A stretch of 60,153 bases of DNA from an uncultured Sterolibacterium sp. GTDB taxonomy: Bacteria; Pseudomonadota; Gammaproteobacteria; Burkholderiales; Rhodocyclaceae. Below, piece after piece: positions 35,506 to 44,401 of this stretch (positions are counted from its first letter, which is position 1; each line of letters opens with the position of its first letter). The DNA lies in NCBI GenBank assembly GCA_903904605.1, contig CAIVDC010000109.1:1-60153 (forward strand), given 5' to 3'. A program made the translations under genes and the position numbers. The notes beneath the pieces are model-generated. The model saw only the letters and a program-made list of their open reading frames with translations, did not search any database and had not been told where the DNA came from.

Positions 35506-36535
35506 GCCAGTGTCGATGAAGCAGCTGACGCGCGCGGATGAAGTGCGCTGGGATCGCTTCGTCGCCGCCTGCCCGGATGCCACCTTTTTCCATCGGTCCG
35601 GCTGGAAAACGATAATTGAAGAGGTGTTCGGTCATCGCGCCTGGTTCCTCTACGCCGAACGGGACGAGGAACTCTGCGGCGTGCTGCCGCTGGCCCAGGT
35701 GAACAGCCGATTGTTCGGCAATTCGATGGCCTCATTGCCTTTCTGCGCCTATGGCGGCGTCGCGGCGACCGATGTCGAGGCCCGTGCCATGCTGGAAACA
35801 GAAGCCGAGCGCCTGGCTCAGCGCTGCGGCGCGGACTTCCTGGAGTTCCGCAATTGCGTGCGGACGCACGCCGACTGGCCGGAACAGGATCTCTACGTCA
35901 CATTTCGCAAGCCCATCCTGCCCCGGGTCGAGGACAATATGCTCGCCATCCCTCGCAAGCAGCGGGCCATGGTGCGCAAAGGCATCAAAAGCGGATTGGC
36001 AAGCGAGATCGACGCCGGCGTCGGGCGCTTCTTCGCCCTTTATGCCGACAACGTCCATCGTCATGGCACGCCGGCCATGCCCAAGCGCTATTTCGAACGC
36101 CTCAAGGCTGTGTTTGGCGATGACTGCGAGGTGATGATCGTCGTCGATCCGAAAGGCCAAGCGCTCAGCGGCGTCATGAGCTTCTATTTCCGTGATCAGG
36201 TGCTGCCCTATTACGCCGGCGATGCGGTCGCCGCGCGCGAGCTGGCAGGAAACGATTTCAAGTATTGGGAATTGATGCGTCGCGCCTGCGAGCGGGGCTG
36301 CAAGGTGTTCGACTACGGCCGAAGCAAGCGCGGCAGCGGGTCGTTCGATTTCAAGAAGAACTGGGGCTTCGAGGCGCAGCCGCTGCACTACGAATATCGC
36401 CTCTATCGCGGCGACAGCATCCCGCAGAACAACCCGAATAACCCAAAGTTTCGCCTACTGATCGAAGCCTGGCGTCGTATGCCCGTCGGCCTGGCCAACA
36501 TGATCGGGCCCTTCATCGTGCGCAATCTCGGCTGA
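35495..36535 (+). CDS. FemAB-like XrtA/PEP-CTERM-associated transferase
   Basis: GNAT/FemAB-fold protein of 346 residues. The start at 35495 has AGGAGG seven bases upstream and overlaps the deacetylase gene; a longer frame exists but is less likely. It opens with DEVRWDRFVAACPDATFFHRSGWKTII, the typical FemAB entry, and has a second acyltransferase half with ARELAGNDFKYWELMRRACERGCKVFDYGRSKRGSGSFDFKKNWGF-type segments. FemAB relatives transfer amino acids from aminoacyl-tRNA, so an aminoacyl or acyl decoration of the polysaccharide is possible. The real donor is unknown. Confidence 0.9.
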   Translation: MPSEPVSMKQLTRADEVRWDRFVAACPDATFFHRSGWKTIIEEVFGHRAWFLYAERDEELCGVLPLAQVNSRLFGNSMASLPFCAYGGVAATDVEARAMLETEAERLAQRCGADFLEFRNCVRTHADWPEQDLYVTFRKPILPRVEDNMLAIPRKQRAMVRKGIKSGLASEIDAGVGRFFALYADNVHRHGTPAMPKRYFERLKAVFGDDCEVMIVVDPKGQALSGVMSFYFRDQVLPYYAGDAVAARELAGNDFKYWELMRRACERGCKVFDYGRSKRGSGSFDFKKNWGFEAQPLHYEYRLYRGDSIPQNNPNNPKFRLLIEAWRRMPVGLANMIGPFIVRNLG

Positions 36536-38121
36536 TGGAAAGGCCTGCGCCCCCCCCATTCTCGGCCTGTGTTCCAGGCCCAGGCGTCGAGCTTCCGAGC
36601 TCGCCGAATTCCACCGGTTTGGACATGAGCACGCGCAGCGCCGGTGTGCTCGTCATCCTCGTCATGCTCTGCATGCTGGGCTGGTATGCCGACACGGCAC
36701 TTTCCGTCGTGCATATCTGGGAGCGCGCCGAGACCTTCGCTCACGGCTTCGTCGTCCTGCCCATCTCGGCATGGTTGGTGTGGCGCCGGCGCGCCGTGCT
36801 TGCCGCCTTGCCGGCGAAACCTGCTCCGCTGGCGCTGCTTTTTCTGGCTTTGGCCGGCTTCGCCTGGCTGCTGGCGGAACTTGCGAGCGTCGTGGGCGTG
36901 GCGCAGTTCGCCTTGCTCTTCATGATGATTTTCGCGACCTGGGCGATAGTCGGCACGCAAATCGTCAAGGCCATCGCCTTTCCTCTTGGCTTCCTGGTCT
37001 TCGCGGTGCCGGCCGGAGAATTCCTCCTGCCGGTCATGATGGACATGACTGCGGACTTCACTATCGGTGCACTGCGCTTCAGCGGCGTTCCGGTGTTTCG
37101 CGAAGGCCGCAATTTCGTCATTCCCAACGGCAGTTGGTCTGTTGTCGAAGCCTGCAGCGGAATACGCTATCTGATTTCCTCGCTCATGGTCGGCACTCTC
37201 TACGCCTACCTAAATTATCGGACGATGTACCGGCGACTGGTGTTCGTCGGCGCATCCATCCTCGTTCCGGTGGTGGCCAACTGGCTGCGCGCCTACATGA
37301 TCGTCATGATCGGTTATCTCAGTGGCAACAGGCTGGCCACCGGCGTGGATCATCTGATCTACGGCTGGCTGTTTTTCGGCGTGGTGATGATGCTGCTGTT
37401 CTGGATCGGTTCGTTCTGGCAGGAATCCGAACCGCAGGCGGCCACTTCATCCTCGCCCGCGTCTCGGTTTCCGGGTCGGCCTCTGCTCTTGGCGGCGGCA
37501 TGCGCAGCGGCGGTTTCTCTTGCCTGGCGGCCGATCCTGGCGACGCTCGACGGGCGAGGCGGGAACAGCGTGCCGGAGTTGGCGCAGGTGGCGGCTGGCC
37601 AGGGCTGGCGCAGCATCGGACCGGGGAGCGGCGCCCTTAAGCCGCATTTCCTCGATCCGCGCGCCGAGTTGCGGCAGGAGTTCGAAAAAGACGGACGCCG
37701 CGTCGCTCTGTATATCGCCTACTACCGCCAGCAAACCCAGGGCCGTGAATTGGTGACGTCGGGAAATCGGCTGGTCCTGTCGGAGGACAAGGTCTGGTCG
37801 GTTGCCACCACCGGCCGTCATCGGCTCGCCAGCGCCGCTGGCGCGGTAGACGTGCACAGGACGGAGCTGTTCGGGGCCGCACAGCGCCTCGTCGTCTGGC
37901 ATTGGTACCGGGTGGGCGACCGGATCGTGACCAGCGATTATCTCGCCAAGCTCCTCCTGGCCTGGGCAAAGCTGTCCGGCACCCGCGACGATTCGGCGGT
38001 GGTGGTGGTCTCGACCCAGAAGAGGGACGCGGGCGACGCGGCGGACCGGGTTCTCGAACAGTTCCTCAAAGACACCGGCGCAGGCATCGAAGCGATGCTG
38101 AGCCGGACAGAGCGGAACTGA
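36535..38121 (+). CDS. xrtA: Exosortase A fused to EpsI domain
   Basis: Multi-pass transpeptidase-like membrane protein of 528 residues that is expected to cleave and transfer PEP-CTERM proteins. With the ATG at 36535, which overlaps the FemAB stop, the catalytic residues are Cys207 in VVEACSGIRYLISS, Arg252 in VANWLRAYMIVM and His273 in GVDHLIYGW. About eight helices span residues 35-310. After a short linker the C-terminal 200 residues form the EpsI domain (GWRSIGP through ILSRT-like end), a periplasmic domain commonly fused to XrtA. The first 30 residues are proline-rich and cross a run of eight C; the ATG at 36625 (MSTRSAGVLV) is an alternative start. Confidence 0.94.
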   Translation: MERPAPPPFSACVPGPGVELPSSPNSTGLDMSTRSAGVLVILVMLCMLGWYADTALSVVHIWERAETFAHGFVVLPISAWLVWRRRAVLAALPAKPAPLALLFLALAGFAWLLAELASVVGVAQFALLFMMIFATWAIVGTQIVKAIAFPLGFLVFAVPAGEFLLPVMMDMTADFTIGALRFSGVPVFREGRNFVIPNGSWSVVEACSGIRYLISSLMVGTLYAYLNYRTMYRRLVFVGASILVPVVANWLRAYMIVMIGYLSGNRLATGVDHLIYGWLFFGVVMMLLFWIGSFWQESEPQAATSSSPASRFPGRPLLLAAACAAAVSLAWRPILATLDGRGGNSVPELAQVAAGQGWRSIGPGSGALKPHFLDPRAELRQEFEKDGRRVALYIAYYRQQTQGRELVTSGNRLVLSEDKVWSVATTGRHRLASAAGAVDVHRTELFGAAQRLVVWHWYRVGDRIVTSDYLAKLLLAWAKLSGTRDDSAVVVVSTQKRDAGDAADRVLEQFLKDTGAGIEAMLSRTERN

Positions 38122-38124
38122 ACG

Positions 38125-39279
38125 GTGTGCGCGATTCTGAAAGGCAGGGTGGCGCCGCTGGTGGTGCACGTCGTATTCCGTTTCGATACCGGCGGGTTGG
38201 AGAACGGCATCGTCAACCTGATCAACCGCATGCCGGCCGAAGCTTACCGGCATGCCATCATCGCTCTGACGGAAGTGTCGGCCGCCTTTGCCAGCCGCAT
38301 CCGGCGCGACGACGTCCTCTATTTTTCCTTGAACAAGGGCGGAGGACATGGCGTCAAACTTTATCCCCGACTTTATCGGCTGTTCCGCCAACTGGCGCCG
38401 GCGATCGTGCATACGCGCAACCTCGCCGCGCTGGAAGCGGCGGTGCCTGCCTGGCTGGCCGGCGTGCCGGTGCGCATTCATGGCGAACACGGACGCGACC
38501 TCGGCGACCTGGACGGCTCCCGGCCCAAGTACCGATGGTTGCGCCGCGTCTTCCGGCCGTTCGTGACGCGTTATATCGCGCTGTCGCGAGAACTGGAGCG
38601 CTACATGACGCAGCGGGTGGGCATTCCGGCCTTGAACATAGCCCAGATCCACAACGGCGTCGACGCGGACGCCTTCCGGCCGGCCCCGGCCGGGCGCTCC
38701 TTGATTCCCGGCTGCCCATTCGGCCTGCCGGGCGAATGGCTAGTCGGTACGGTCGGCCGCATGCAGCCGGTCAAGGATCAAATGACCCTGGCGCGGGCCT
38801 TTGTGCGTTCCCTTGAAATGGCGCCCGGCGCGGCGAAGAGCCTGCGTCTGGTCATGATCGGCGACGGCCCGCTGAAGCGTCGGGTCGAGGCAATCCTGGC
38901 GGCCGCCGGCGTGGCGCATCTGGCGTGGCTGCCCGGCGAGCGTTCGGATGTCGCCGAAATCATGCGCGGCCTCGACTGCTTCGTCCTTCCCTCGCTGGCC
39001 GAGGGCATCTCCAACACCATCCTCGAAGCGATGGCGTCGGGGCTGCCGGTGGTCGCTACCGCGGTCGGCGGCAATGGCGAACTGGTTGCAGCGGGCGACA
39101 CCGGGTGTTTGGTGCCGGCTGCCGATACCGAGGGCATGGCCTCGGCGCTGCTCGGCTACTTCGACGCTCCCCAGACTGCGGCAAGACACGGCCGTGCAGG
39201 ACGGGTCCGGGTCGAACGGCTGTTCAGCCTGGATGTCATGGTCGACCGCTATCGCCGCGAATACGACGCCCTGCGCTGA
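38125..39279 (+). CDS. XrtA-associated glycosyltransferase (stp2-type)
   Basis: GT4-family glycosyltransferase of 384 residues, started at GTG (38125), 3 bases after the xrtA stop. The N-terminal half reads VVHVVFRFDTGGLENGIVNLINR, characteristic of the exosortase A sugar transferase 2 group. The C-terminal donor-binding half has GTVGRMQPVKDQMTLARAF and the E-x7-E type motif LPSLAEGISNTILEAMASGLPVVAT. It adds one sugar to the lipid-linked unit on the cytoplasmic face. Donor and acceptor are not predictable here. Confidence 0.92.
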   Translation: MCAILKGRVAPLVVHVVFRFDTGGLENGIVNLINRMPAEAYRHAIIALTEVSAAFASRIRRDDVLYFSLNKGGGHGVKLYPRLYRLFRQLAPAIVHTRNLAALEAAVPAWLAGVPVRIHGEHGRDLGDLDGSRPKYRWLRRVFRPFVTRYIALSRELERYMTQRVGIPALNIAQIHNGVDADAFRPAPAGRSLIPGCPFGLPGEWLVGTVGRMQPVKDQMTLARAFVRSLEMAPGAAKSLRLVMIGDGPLKRRVEAILAAAGVAHLAWLPGERSDVAEIMRGLDCFVLPSLAEGISNTILEAMASGLPVVATAVGGNGELVAAGDTGCLVPAADTEGMASALLGYFDAPQTAARHGRAGRVRVERLFSLDVMVDRYRREYDALR

Positions 39280-39308
39280 GTTTCTGCAACACGGATCGGA
39301 CGAGAACA

Positions 39309-41222
39309 ATGTGCGGAATAGTAGGCGTTTTTGACGTTCGCGGCCGGCGCGAGGTGCCGCCGGAGCGCCTGGCGCGCATGAACCAAAGCCAGTTCCATCG
39401 CGGCCCGGACGAAGGCGGCATGCACCTCGAGCCGGGCGTCGGCCTCGGTCACCGCCGCCTTTCCATCATCGATCTGGCAACCGGGCAGCAGCCCCTGTTC
39501 AACGAGGACGGCTCGGTGGCGGTAGTGTTCAATGGCGAAATCTACAACTATCAGGAACTGATTCCGGAACTGCAGGCGCTGGGCCACGTCTTCCACACGC
39601 GCAGCGATACCGAGGTGATCGTGCATGCCTGGGAGGCATGGGGCGCCGCATGCGTTGATCGCTTCCGCGGCATGTTCGCTTTCGCCCTGTGGGACCGCAA
39701 CAGCGAAACGCTGTTCCTCGCCCGCGACCGACTCGGCGTCAAACCGCTCTTCTACGCCTTGCTGGCCGACGGTACGTGCATCTTCGGCTCCGAACTCAAG
39801 GCCCTGCTCGCGCATGGCGGAATGCGGCGCGACATCGACCCCTGCGCGGTCGAGGAGTACTTCGCGCTCGGCTATGTCGCAGAACCGCGCACCGTCTTCA
39901 AGGCCGCGAAAAAACTGCCGCCCGGGCACACCCTGAGCCTGCAGCGCGGCCAACCGCCGGGCGAAGCGCGCGAGTACTGGGACGTGCGCTTTTCGCTGGA
40001 CAATCCCATCAGCCACCGCGATGCCTGCGCCGAACTCGTCGCCCGTCTCAATGAATCGGTGAAGCTGCGCATGATCTCGGAAGTGCCGCTGGGCGCTTTT
40101 CTCTCCGGCGGCGTCGATTCAAGCGCGGTGGTCGCGGTGATGGCGGGGCTTTCGCGCGAACCGGTCAACACTTGCTCCATTTCCTTCGGCGATCCGGCCT
40201 TCAACGAGTCGGCGTTCGCCGACATGGTGGCCCGGCGGTACGGCACTCGTCATAGCGTCGAGCGTGTGGACAGCGATGACTTCGACCTCATCGATACCCT
40301 GGCGCTGCTCTATGACGAGCCCTACGCCGACAGTTCGGCCATCCCGACCTACCGCGTCTGCCAACTGGCGAAGAAGCATGTCACCGTGGCGCTTTCCGGC
40401 GACGGCGGCGATGAAAGCTTCGGCGGCTATCGCCGCTATCGCATGCACGCCATGGAAGAGCGCATGCGTTCTTCGCTGCCGCTGGCGCTGCGCCGGCCGC
40501 TCTTCGGTCTGCTCGGCCGCCTCTATCCCAAGGCCGATTGGGCGCCGAGGATGTTCCGCGCCAGAAGCACCTTCGAGGCACTGGCGCGGGAGACGGTGGA
40601 AGCCTATTTTCACTCGGTCTCGATCATGCGCGAGGCGATGCGTCGACAACTGTTCGGCCGAGATTTCAGGAATCAACTCGGCGGCTATTCCGCGGCCCAG
40701 GTCTTCCAACGGCACGCCGCCCGGGAGGCGAGCAAGGATCCGCTGGCGCTGGTGCAGTACCTCGACCTGAAGACCTATCTCGTCGGCGACATCAACACCA
40801 AGGTGGATCGTGCCAGCATGGCGCACTCGCTGGAAGTGCGCGAGCCGTTGATGGATCACCCATTGGTGGAATGGCTGGCGAGCCTGCCTTCATCCTTCAA
40901 GGTCAAGGCGCAGGAGGGCAAAGTCCTTTTGAAGAAAGCGATGGAGCCGGCCTTGCCGCACGAGGTGCTGTATCGGCCGAAGATGGGATTTTCCGTGCCG
41001 CTGGCGCGCTGGTTTCGCGGCCCGCTCAAAGGCCGCGTGCGCGAGGTGCTGCTGGGCGAGCGCATGGCCGACAGCGGCATGTTCAACCGGGTTTGCCTTA
41101 AGCGAATCATCGACGATCATGAATCCGGATTGCGCGATTACAGTTCGCCGATCTGGACCCTGCTGATGTTCGAGGCCTTCCTGCGCTGCCGCCTGGACGG
41201 CGACGGCGGGTTTGCGCCCTGA
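39309..41222 (+). CDS. XrtA-associated asparagine synthase-like amidotransferase 1
   Basis: Glutamine amidotransferase of 637 residues. The ATG at 39309 gives MCGIVGVFDV with the required N-terminal nucleophile Cys2; the open frame upstream is antisense-type extension. The glutaminase half has FNGEIYNYQEL and RGMFAFALWD. The synthetase half carries the PP-loop SGGVDSSAV (266-274) and GDGGDESFGGYRRYR. Such enzymes amidate carboxylates; beside uronic-acid dehydrogenases this implies amidation of uronic acids in the polymer, which is inference. It overlaps nothing upstream but is followed 7 bases later by the next glycosyltransferase. Confidence 0.93.
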   Translation: MCGIVGVFDVRGRREVPPERLARMNQSQFHRGPDEGGMHLEPGVGLGHRRLSIIDLATGQQPLFNEDGSVAVVFNGEIYNYQELIPELQALGHVFHTRSDTEVIVHAWEAWGAACVDRFRGMFAFALWDRNSETLFLARDRLGVKPLFYALLADGTCIFGSELKALLAHGGMRRDIDPCAVEEYFALGYVAEPRTVFKAAKKLPPGHTLSLQRGQPPGEAREYWDVRFSLDNPISHRDACAELVARLNESVKLRMISEVPLGAFLSGGVDSSAVVAVMAGLSREPVNTCSISFGDPAFNESAFADMVARRYGTRHSVERVDSDDFDLIDTLALLYDEPYADSSAIPTYRVCQLAKKHVTVALSGDGGDESFGGYRRYRMHAMEERMRSSLPLALRRPLFGLLGRLYPKADWAPRMFRARSTFEALARETVEAYFHSVSIMREAMRRQLFGRDFRNQLGGYSAAQVFQRHAAREASKDPLALVQYLDLKTYLVGDINTKVDRASMAHSLEVREPLMDHPLVEWLASLPSSFKVKAQEGKVLLKKAMEPALPHEVLYRPKMGFSVPLARWFRGPLKGRVREVLLGERMADSGMFNRVCLKRIIDDHESGLRDYSSPIWTLLMFEAFLRCRLDGDGGFAP

Positions 41223-41229
41223 GACGGTC

Positions 41230-42468
41230 ATGCGCATCCTGCACATCCTCGACCATTCCCTGCCGCTCCACAGCGGCTATGCCTTCCGCAGCGTCGCGAT
41301 CCTGCGAGAACAGAGGGCGCTGGGCTGGGAGACCTTCCATCTGACGACCCCACGGCAGGGCAGCTGTTCTGCGCCGGAAGAGGAGGTGGACGGCTGGCAT
41401 TTCTTCCGCACCGGCGGGGCGATGTCATCCACCGTTCCTGGAATGAGCGAAGCATGCGAGATGGCGGCGACGGCCAGGCGCATCGACGGCGTCGCGCGCC
41501 GGTTGAAGCCGGACATCCTCCATGCCCACTCGCCGGTGCTCAACGCCCTGCCGACGCTTGCGGTCGGCCGCCGCCTGGGCATTCCGGTCGTCTATGAGAT
41601 GCGCGCTTCCTGGGAGGATGCCGCGGTCGATCACGGCTCGACCCGCGAGGGCAGCTTGCGCTACCGCCTGTCGCATGCATTGGAAACCTTCGCCCTGCGC
41701 CGCGCCGACCGGGTCACGACGATCTGCGAAGGATTGCGGCGGGACATTTCAGCACGGGGTATCGACGCCGGCAAGATAACGGTCATTCCCAACGCCGTCG
41801 ATACCGCAAGCTTCAATTTCGACGTGCCCCCGGACGAGTCGCTGCGCCGCGAACTGGGTCTGGAGAACGCGACGGTGCTGGGTTTCGCCGGCTCCTTCTA
41901 CGCTTACGAAGGGCTGGATCTCCTGATCGAGGCGCTGGCCGAAATTTTGCCGCGCCAGCCTGCGCTCAGGCTGCTTCTGGTCGGCGGCGGCTCCCACGAG
42001 AGCTTGCTGCGCCGACTCGCCGCGGATCTCGGCGTATTCGACAAGGTCGTGTTCACCGGCCGCGTGCCGAATTCCCAGGTGCATCGCTACTACAGCCTGA
42101 TCGACGTGGTCGCGTATCCCCGCCGCTCGATGCGCCTGACCGAATCGGTGACGCCATTGAAGCCGCTGGAAGCCATGGCGCAGGGACGTCTTCTGGTTGC
42201 CTCCGATGTCGGCGGCCACCGCGAGTTGATCCGCGACGGCGAAACCGGCTTCCTGTTTCCCGCTGGAGATGCCTCGGCGCTGGCGCGCACCATCGAGTCG
42301 GTACTGTCCAGACGTGACGAGTGGGACGCGGTGCTCAAGACGGGCAGGCTTTTTGTCGAGGCCGAACGCACCTGGAAACGCAGCGTGGCGGGCTATGGCG
42401 CGGTTTATGCCGGGGTGCTGGCAGAGCGGAGTCAGCAAAAGATTCATCAGGATTTCAATCCAGGATAG
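41230..42468 (+). CDS. XrtA-associated glycosyltransferase (stp3-type)
   Basis: GT4 glycosyltransferase of 412 residues. The ATG at 41230 (MRILHILDHSLPLHSGYAFRS) is preferred to a TTG 18 bases upstream within the previous gene. The N-terminus matches the exosortase A-associated group found between two amidotransferase genes. The donor domain shows GFAGSFYAYEGLDLLIEAL and RSMRLTESVTPLKPLEAMAQGRLLVAS. It likely adds a sugar to the repeat unit. It lies between the two amidotransferases, 10 bases before the second. Confidence 0.92.
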   Translation: MRILHILDHSLPLHSGYAFRSVAILREQRALGWETFHLTTPRQGSCSAPEEEVDGWHFFRTGGAMSSTVPGMSEACEMAATARRIDGVARRLKPDILHAHSPVLNALPTLAVGRRLGIPVVYEMRASWEDAAVDHGSTREGSLRYRLSHALETFALRRADRVTTICEGLRRDISARGIDAGKITVIPNAVDTASFNFDVPPDESLRRELGLENATVLGFAGSFYAYEGLDLLIEALAEILPRQPALRLLLVGGGSHESLLRRLAADLGVFDKVVFTGRVPNSQVHRYYSLIDVVAYPRRSMRLTESVTPLKPLEAMAQGRLLVASDVGGHRELIRDGETGFLFPAGDASALARTIESVLSRRDEWDAVLKTGRLFVEAERTWKRSVAGYGAVYAGVLAERSQQKIHQDFNPG

Positions 42469-42478
42469 CCAGACAACC

Positions 42479-44401
42479 GTGTGCGGCATCTACGGAATCA
42501 TTGATCTTCACGGCGCAGCGGCTGACGCCGGCCTGCTCGAAGCCATGGGACGGATCACGCGCCATCGCGGGCCCGACGACCAGGGCATTCATGCCGACCG
42601 GGAGTGCGCCATGGGCATGCGCCGCCTGTCGATCATCGACCTGTCCGGCGGCCATCAGCCGTTGAAGAATGCCGATGAAACGCTCTGGCTGGTCTGCAAC
42701 GGCGAGATCTACAACTTCCGTGAGCTGCGCAAGGACCTCGAGGCGCAGGGACATCGTTTCCTCACCGGCTCCGATTGCGAAGTCATCATCCATCTCTATG
42801 CCGAACACGGCGACGATTTCATCCATCGCGTCAACGGTATGTTCAACTTTGCGCTTTGGGATGCGGCCCGTCGGCGCCTGATCATCGGCCGCGACCGGCT
42901 CGGCGTCAAGCCGCTCTATGTCCGCAATGACGGCCGAAGTCTGTCCTTCGCCACCGAAGCCAAGGCGCTCCTGACCCTGCCGGGCGCGAGCGCCGAAGTC
43001 GATCACGTTGCGCTGCAGTCGTACCTCAGGCTGGGCTATGTCGCCGCCCCGTACTCGATGTTCAAAGGCATCGCCAAACTGCCGCCTGCCTCCCTTCTGA
43101 TTGTCGACCGCGGGAAGGTGGAGCAGCGCCGCTACTGGCGCGTTCCCGGCGAGATGGCGTCGGCGAGCGAGGCGGAATGGCTGCAGCGCGTGCAGAAGCA
43201 AACCGAGGAATCGGTGCGCATGCAGATGGTGAGCGACGTACCCGTCGGTGCCTTCCTCTCCGGAGGGGTGGACTCCAGCGCCGTGGTGGCCTACATGGCC
43301 AGGCACAGCGCGCAGCCGATCCGGACCTATGCGATAGGCTTTTCCGGCGGCGCCGCCGACGATTATTACAACGAACTGCCTTTTGCCCGACGCGTCTCGG
43401 AACTCTTCGGTACCGAACATCGCGAGATACAGGTCAAGCCGGATGTCGCGCAACTGTTGCCGAAGCTGCTCTGGCACATGGACGAGCCGATTGCCGACAC
43501 CGCCTTCATCACCACCTATCTGGTTTCGGAGTTCGCCCGCAAGGACGTCACCGTGATCCTCTCCGGCGTCGGCGGCGACGAACTGTTCGGCGGCTACCGG
43601 CGCTATCTGGGCAACCATTACCTCGCCCGTTTCGATCGCCTGCCCGGGCCGCTCAGGCGTGCCGCGACCCGCCTGGGCCGCCTTCTGCCGGCCGATCGGC
43701 ACTCGGGCGTGAAGAACCTGCTGCGCCACGTCAAGGGCCTGCTCGCCAGCGCCGATCTGCCTTTCGAGGAACGCTACCTGTCCTATGTCGAGGTGTTCGG
43801 CCGTGCTGCGGCCGAGCACCTGCTGCTCCGGCCGCCGCAGCGGTGCCACGAAGCGATTGCTTCGGCCTTTGCGCAAGCCGACAGCCCGGACATGCTGAAC
43901 CGGCTGTTGGCCGTCGATGCGGAGACCCAGCTTCCCGACGACTTGCTGATGCTGACCGACAAGATGAGCATGGCGACTTCGCTCGAATGCCGCGTCCCTT
44001 TTCTCGACCACGAACTGGTGGAGCTCGCCGCGCGCATGCCGGAGAACATCAAGCTGCGCGGCGGCGTGCTGAAGTACGCACTGAAGAAGTCCCTGTCCGG
44101 GGTTCTGCCCGACGACATCCTGAGCCGGAGGAAGCGGGGCTTCGGCACGCCCATGGGCGCCTGGCTCAAGGGCGAACTGGCGCCGCTGCTTGCCTCGGTA
44201 CTCTCCGAGCGATCGATCGCGCGACGCGGCCTGTTCCGCTTCGCGGCGGTCCGGGATTTGATAGCCGCCCACGCCCGCAATGCGCTCGATGGCACCGATC
44301 CGCTGCTTTCGCTGTTGAATTTCGAGGTCTGGGCGCGCATCTATCTCGACCGGCGGGAACCGGCGGACGTGGCCGCCGAGTTGAAGGAGGCGCTGCCGTG
44401 A
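42479..44401 (+). CDS. XrtA-associated asparagine synthase-like amidotransferase 2
   Basis: Second class II glutamine amidotransferase of the locus, 640 residues. It starts at GTG (42479), which places the nucleophile Cys at position 2 (MCGIYGIIDL). The glutaminase half has RHRGPDDQG, CNGEIYNFRELRK and RVNGMFNFALWD. The synthetase PP-loop SGGVDSSAVV lies at 261-270 and SGVGGDELFGGYRRYLG follows. It is a paralogue of, not identical to, the gene at 39309, so two different carboxylates may be amidated. Its stop overlaps the next GTG start (GTGA). Confidence 0.93.
   Translation: MCGIYGIIDLHGAAADAGLLEAMGRITRHRGPDDQGIHADRECAMGMRRLSIIDLSGGHQPLKNADETLWLVCNGEIYNFRELRKDLEAQGHRFLTGSDCEVIIHLYAEHGDDFIHRVNGMFNFALWDAARRRLIIGRDRLGVKPLYVRNDGRSLSFATEAKALLTLPGASAEVDHVALQSYLRLGYVAAPYSMFKGIAKLPPASLLIVDRGKVEQRRYWRVPGEMASASEAEWLQRVQKQTEESVRMQMVSDVPVGAFLSGGVDSSAVVAYMARHSAQPIRTYAIGFSGGAADDYYNELPFARRVSELFGTEHREIQVKPDVAQLLPKLLWHMDEPIADTAFITTYLVSEFARKDVTVILSGVGGDELFGGYRRYLGNHYLARFDRLPGPLRRAATRLGRLLPADRHSGVKNLLRHVKGLLASADLPFEERYLSYVEVFGRAAAEHLLLRPPQRCHEAIASAFAQADSPDMLNRLLAVDAETQLPDDLLMLTDKMSMATSLECRVPFLDHELVELAARMPENIKLRGGVLKYALKKSLSGVLPDDILSRRKRGFGTPMGAWLKGELAPLLASVLSERSIARRGLFRFAAVRDLIAAHARNALDGTDPLLSLLNFEVWARIYLDRREPADVAAELKEALP

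Noticed and set aside
38925..39308. N-terminal extension of amidotransferase 1
   Set aside because: It overlaps the stp2-type glycosyltransferase, and class II amidotransferases need Cys right after the initiator Met, which fits 39309.
42269..42478. N-terminal extension of amidotransferase 2
   Set aside because: It overlaps the stp3-type gene; the GTG at 42479 gives the required MCGI start.
43177..44397. N-terminal extension of the stp1-type glycosyltransferase
   Set aside because: Arg/Ala-rich shadow of amidotransferase 2; the family N-terminus begins at the GTG at 44398.
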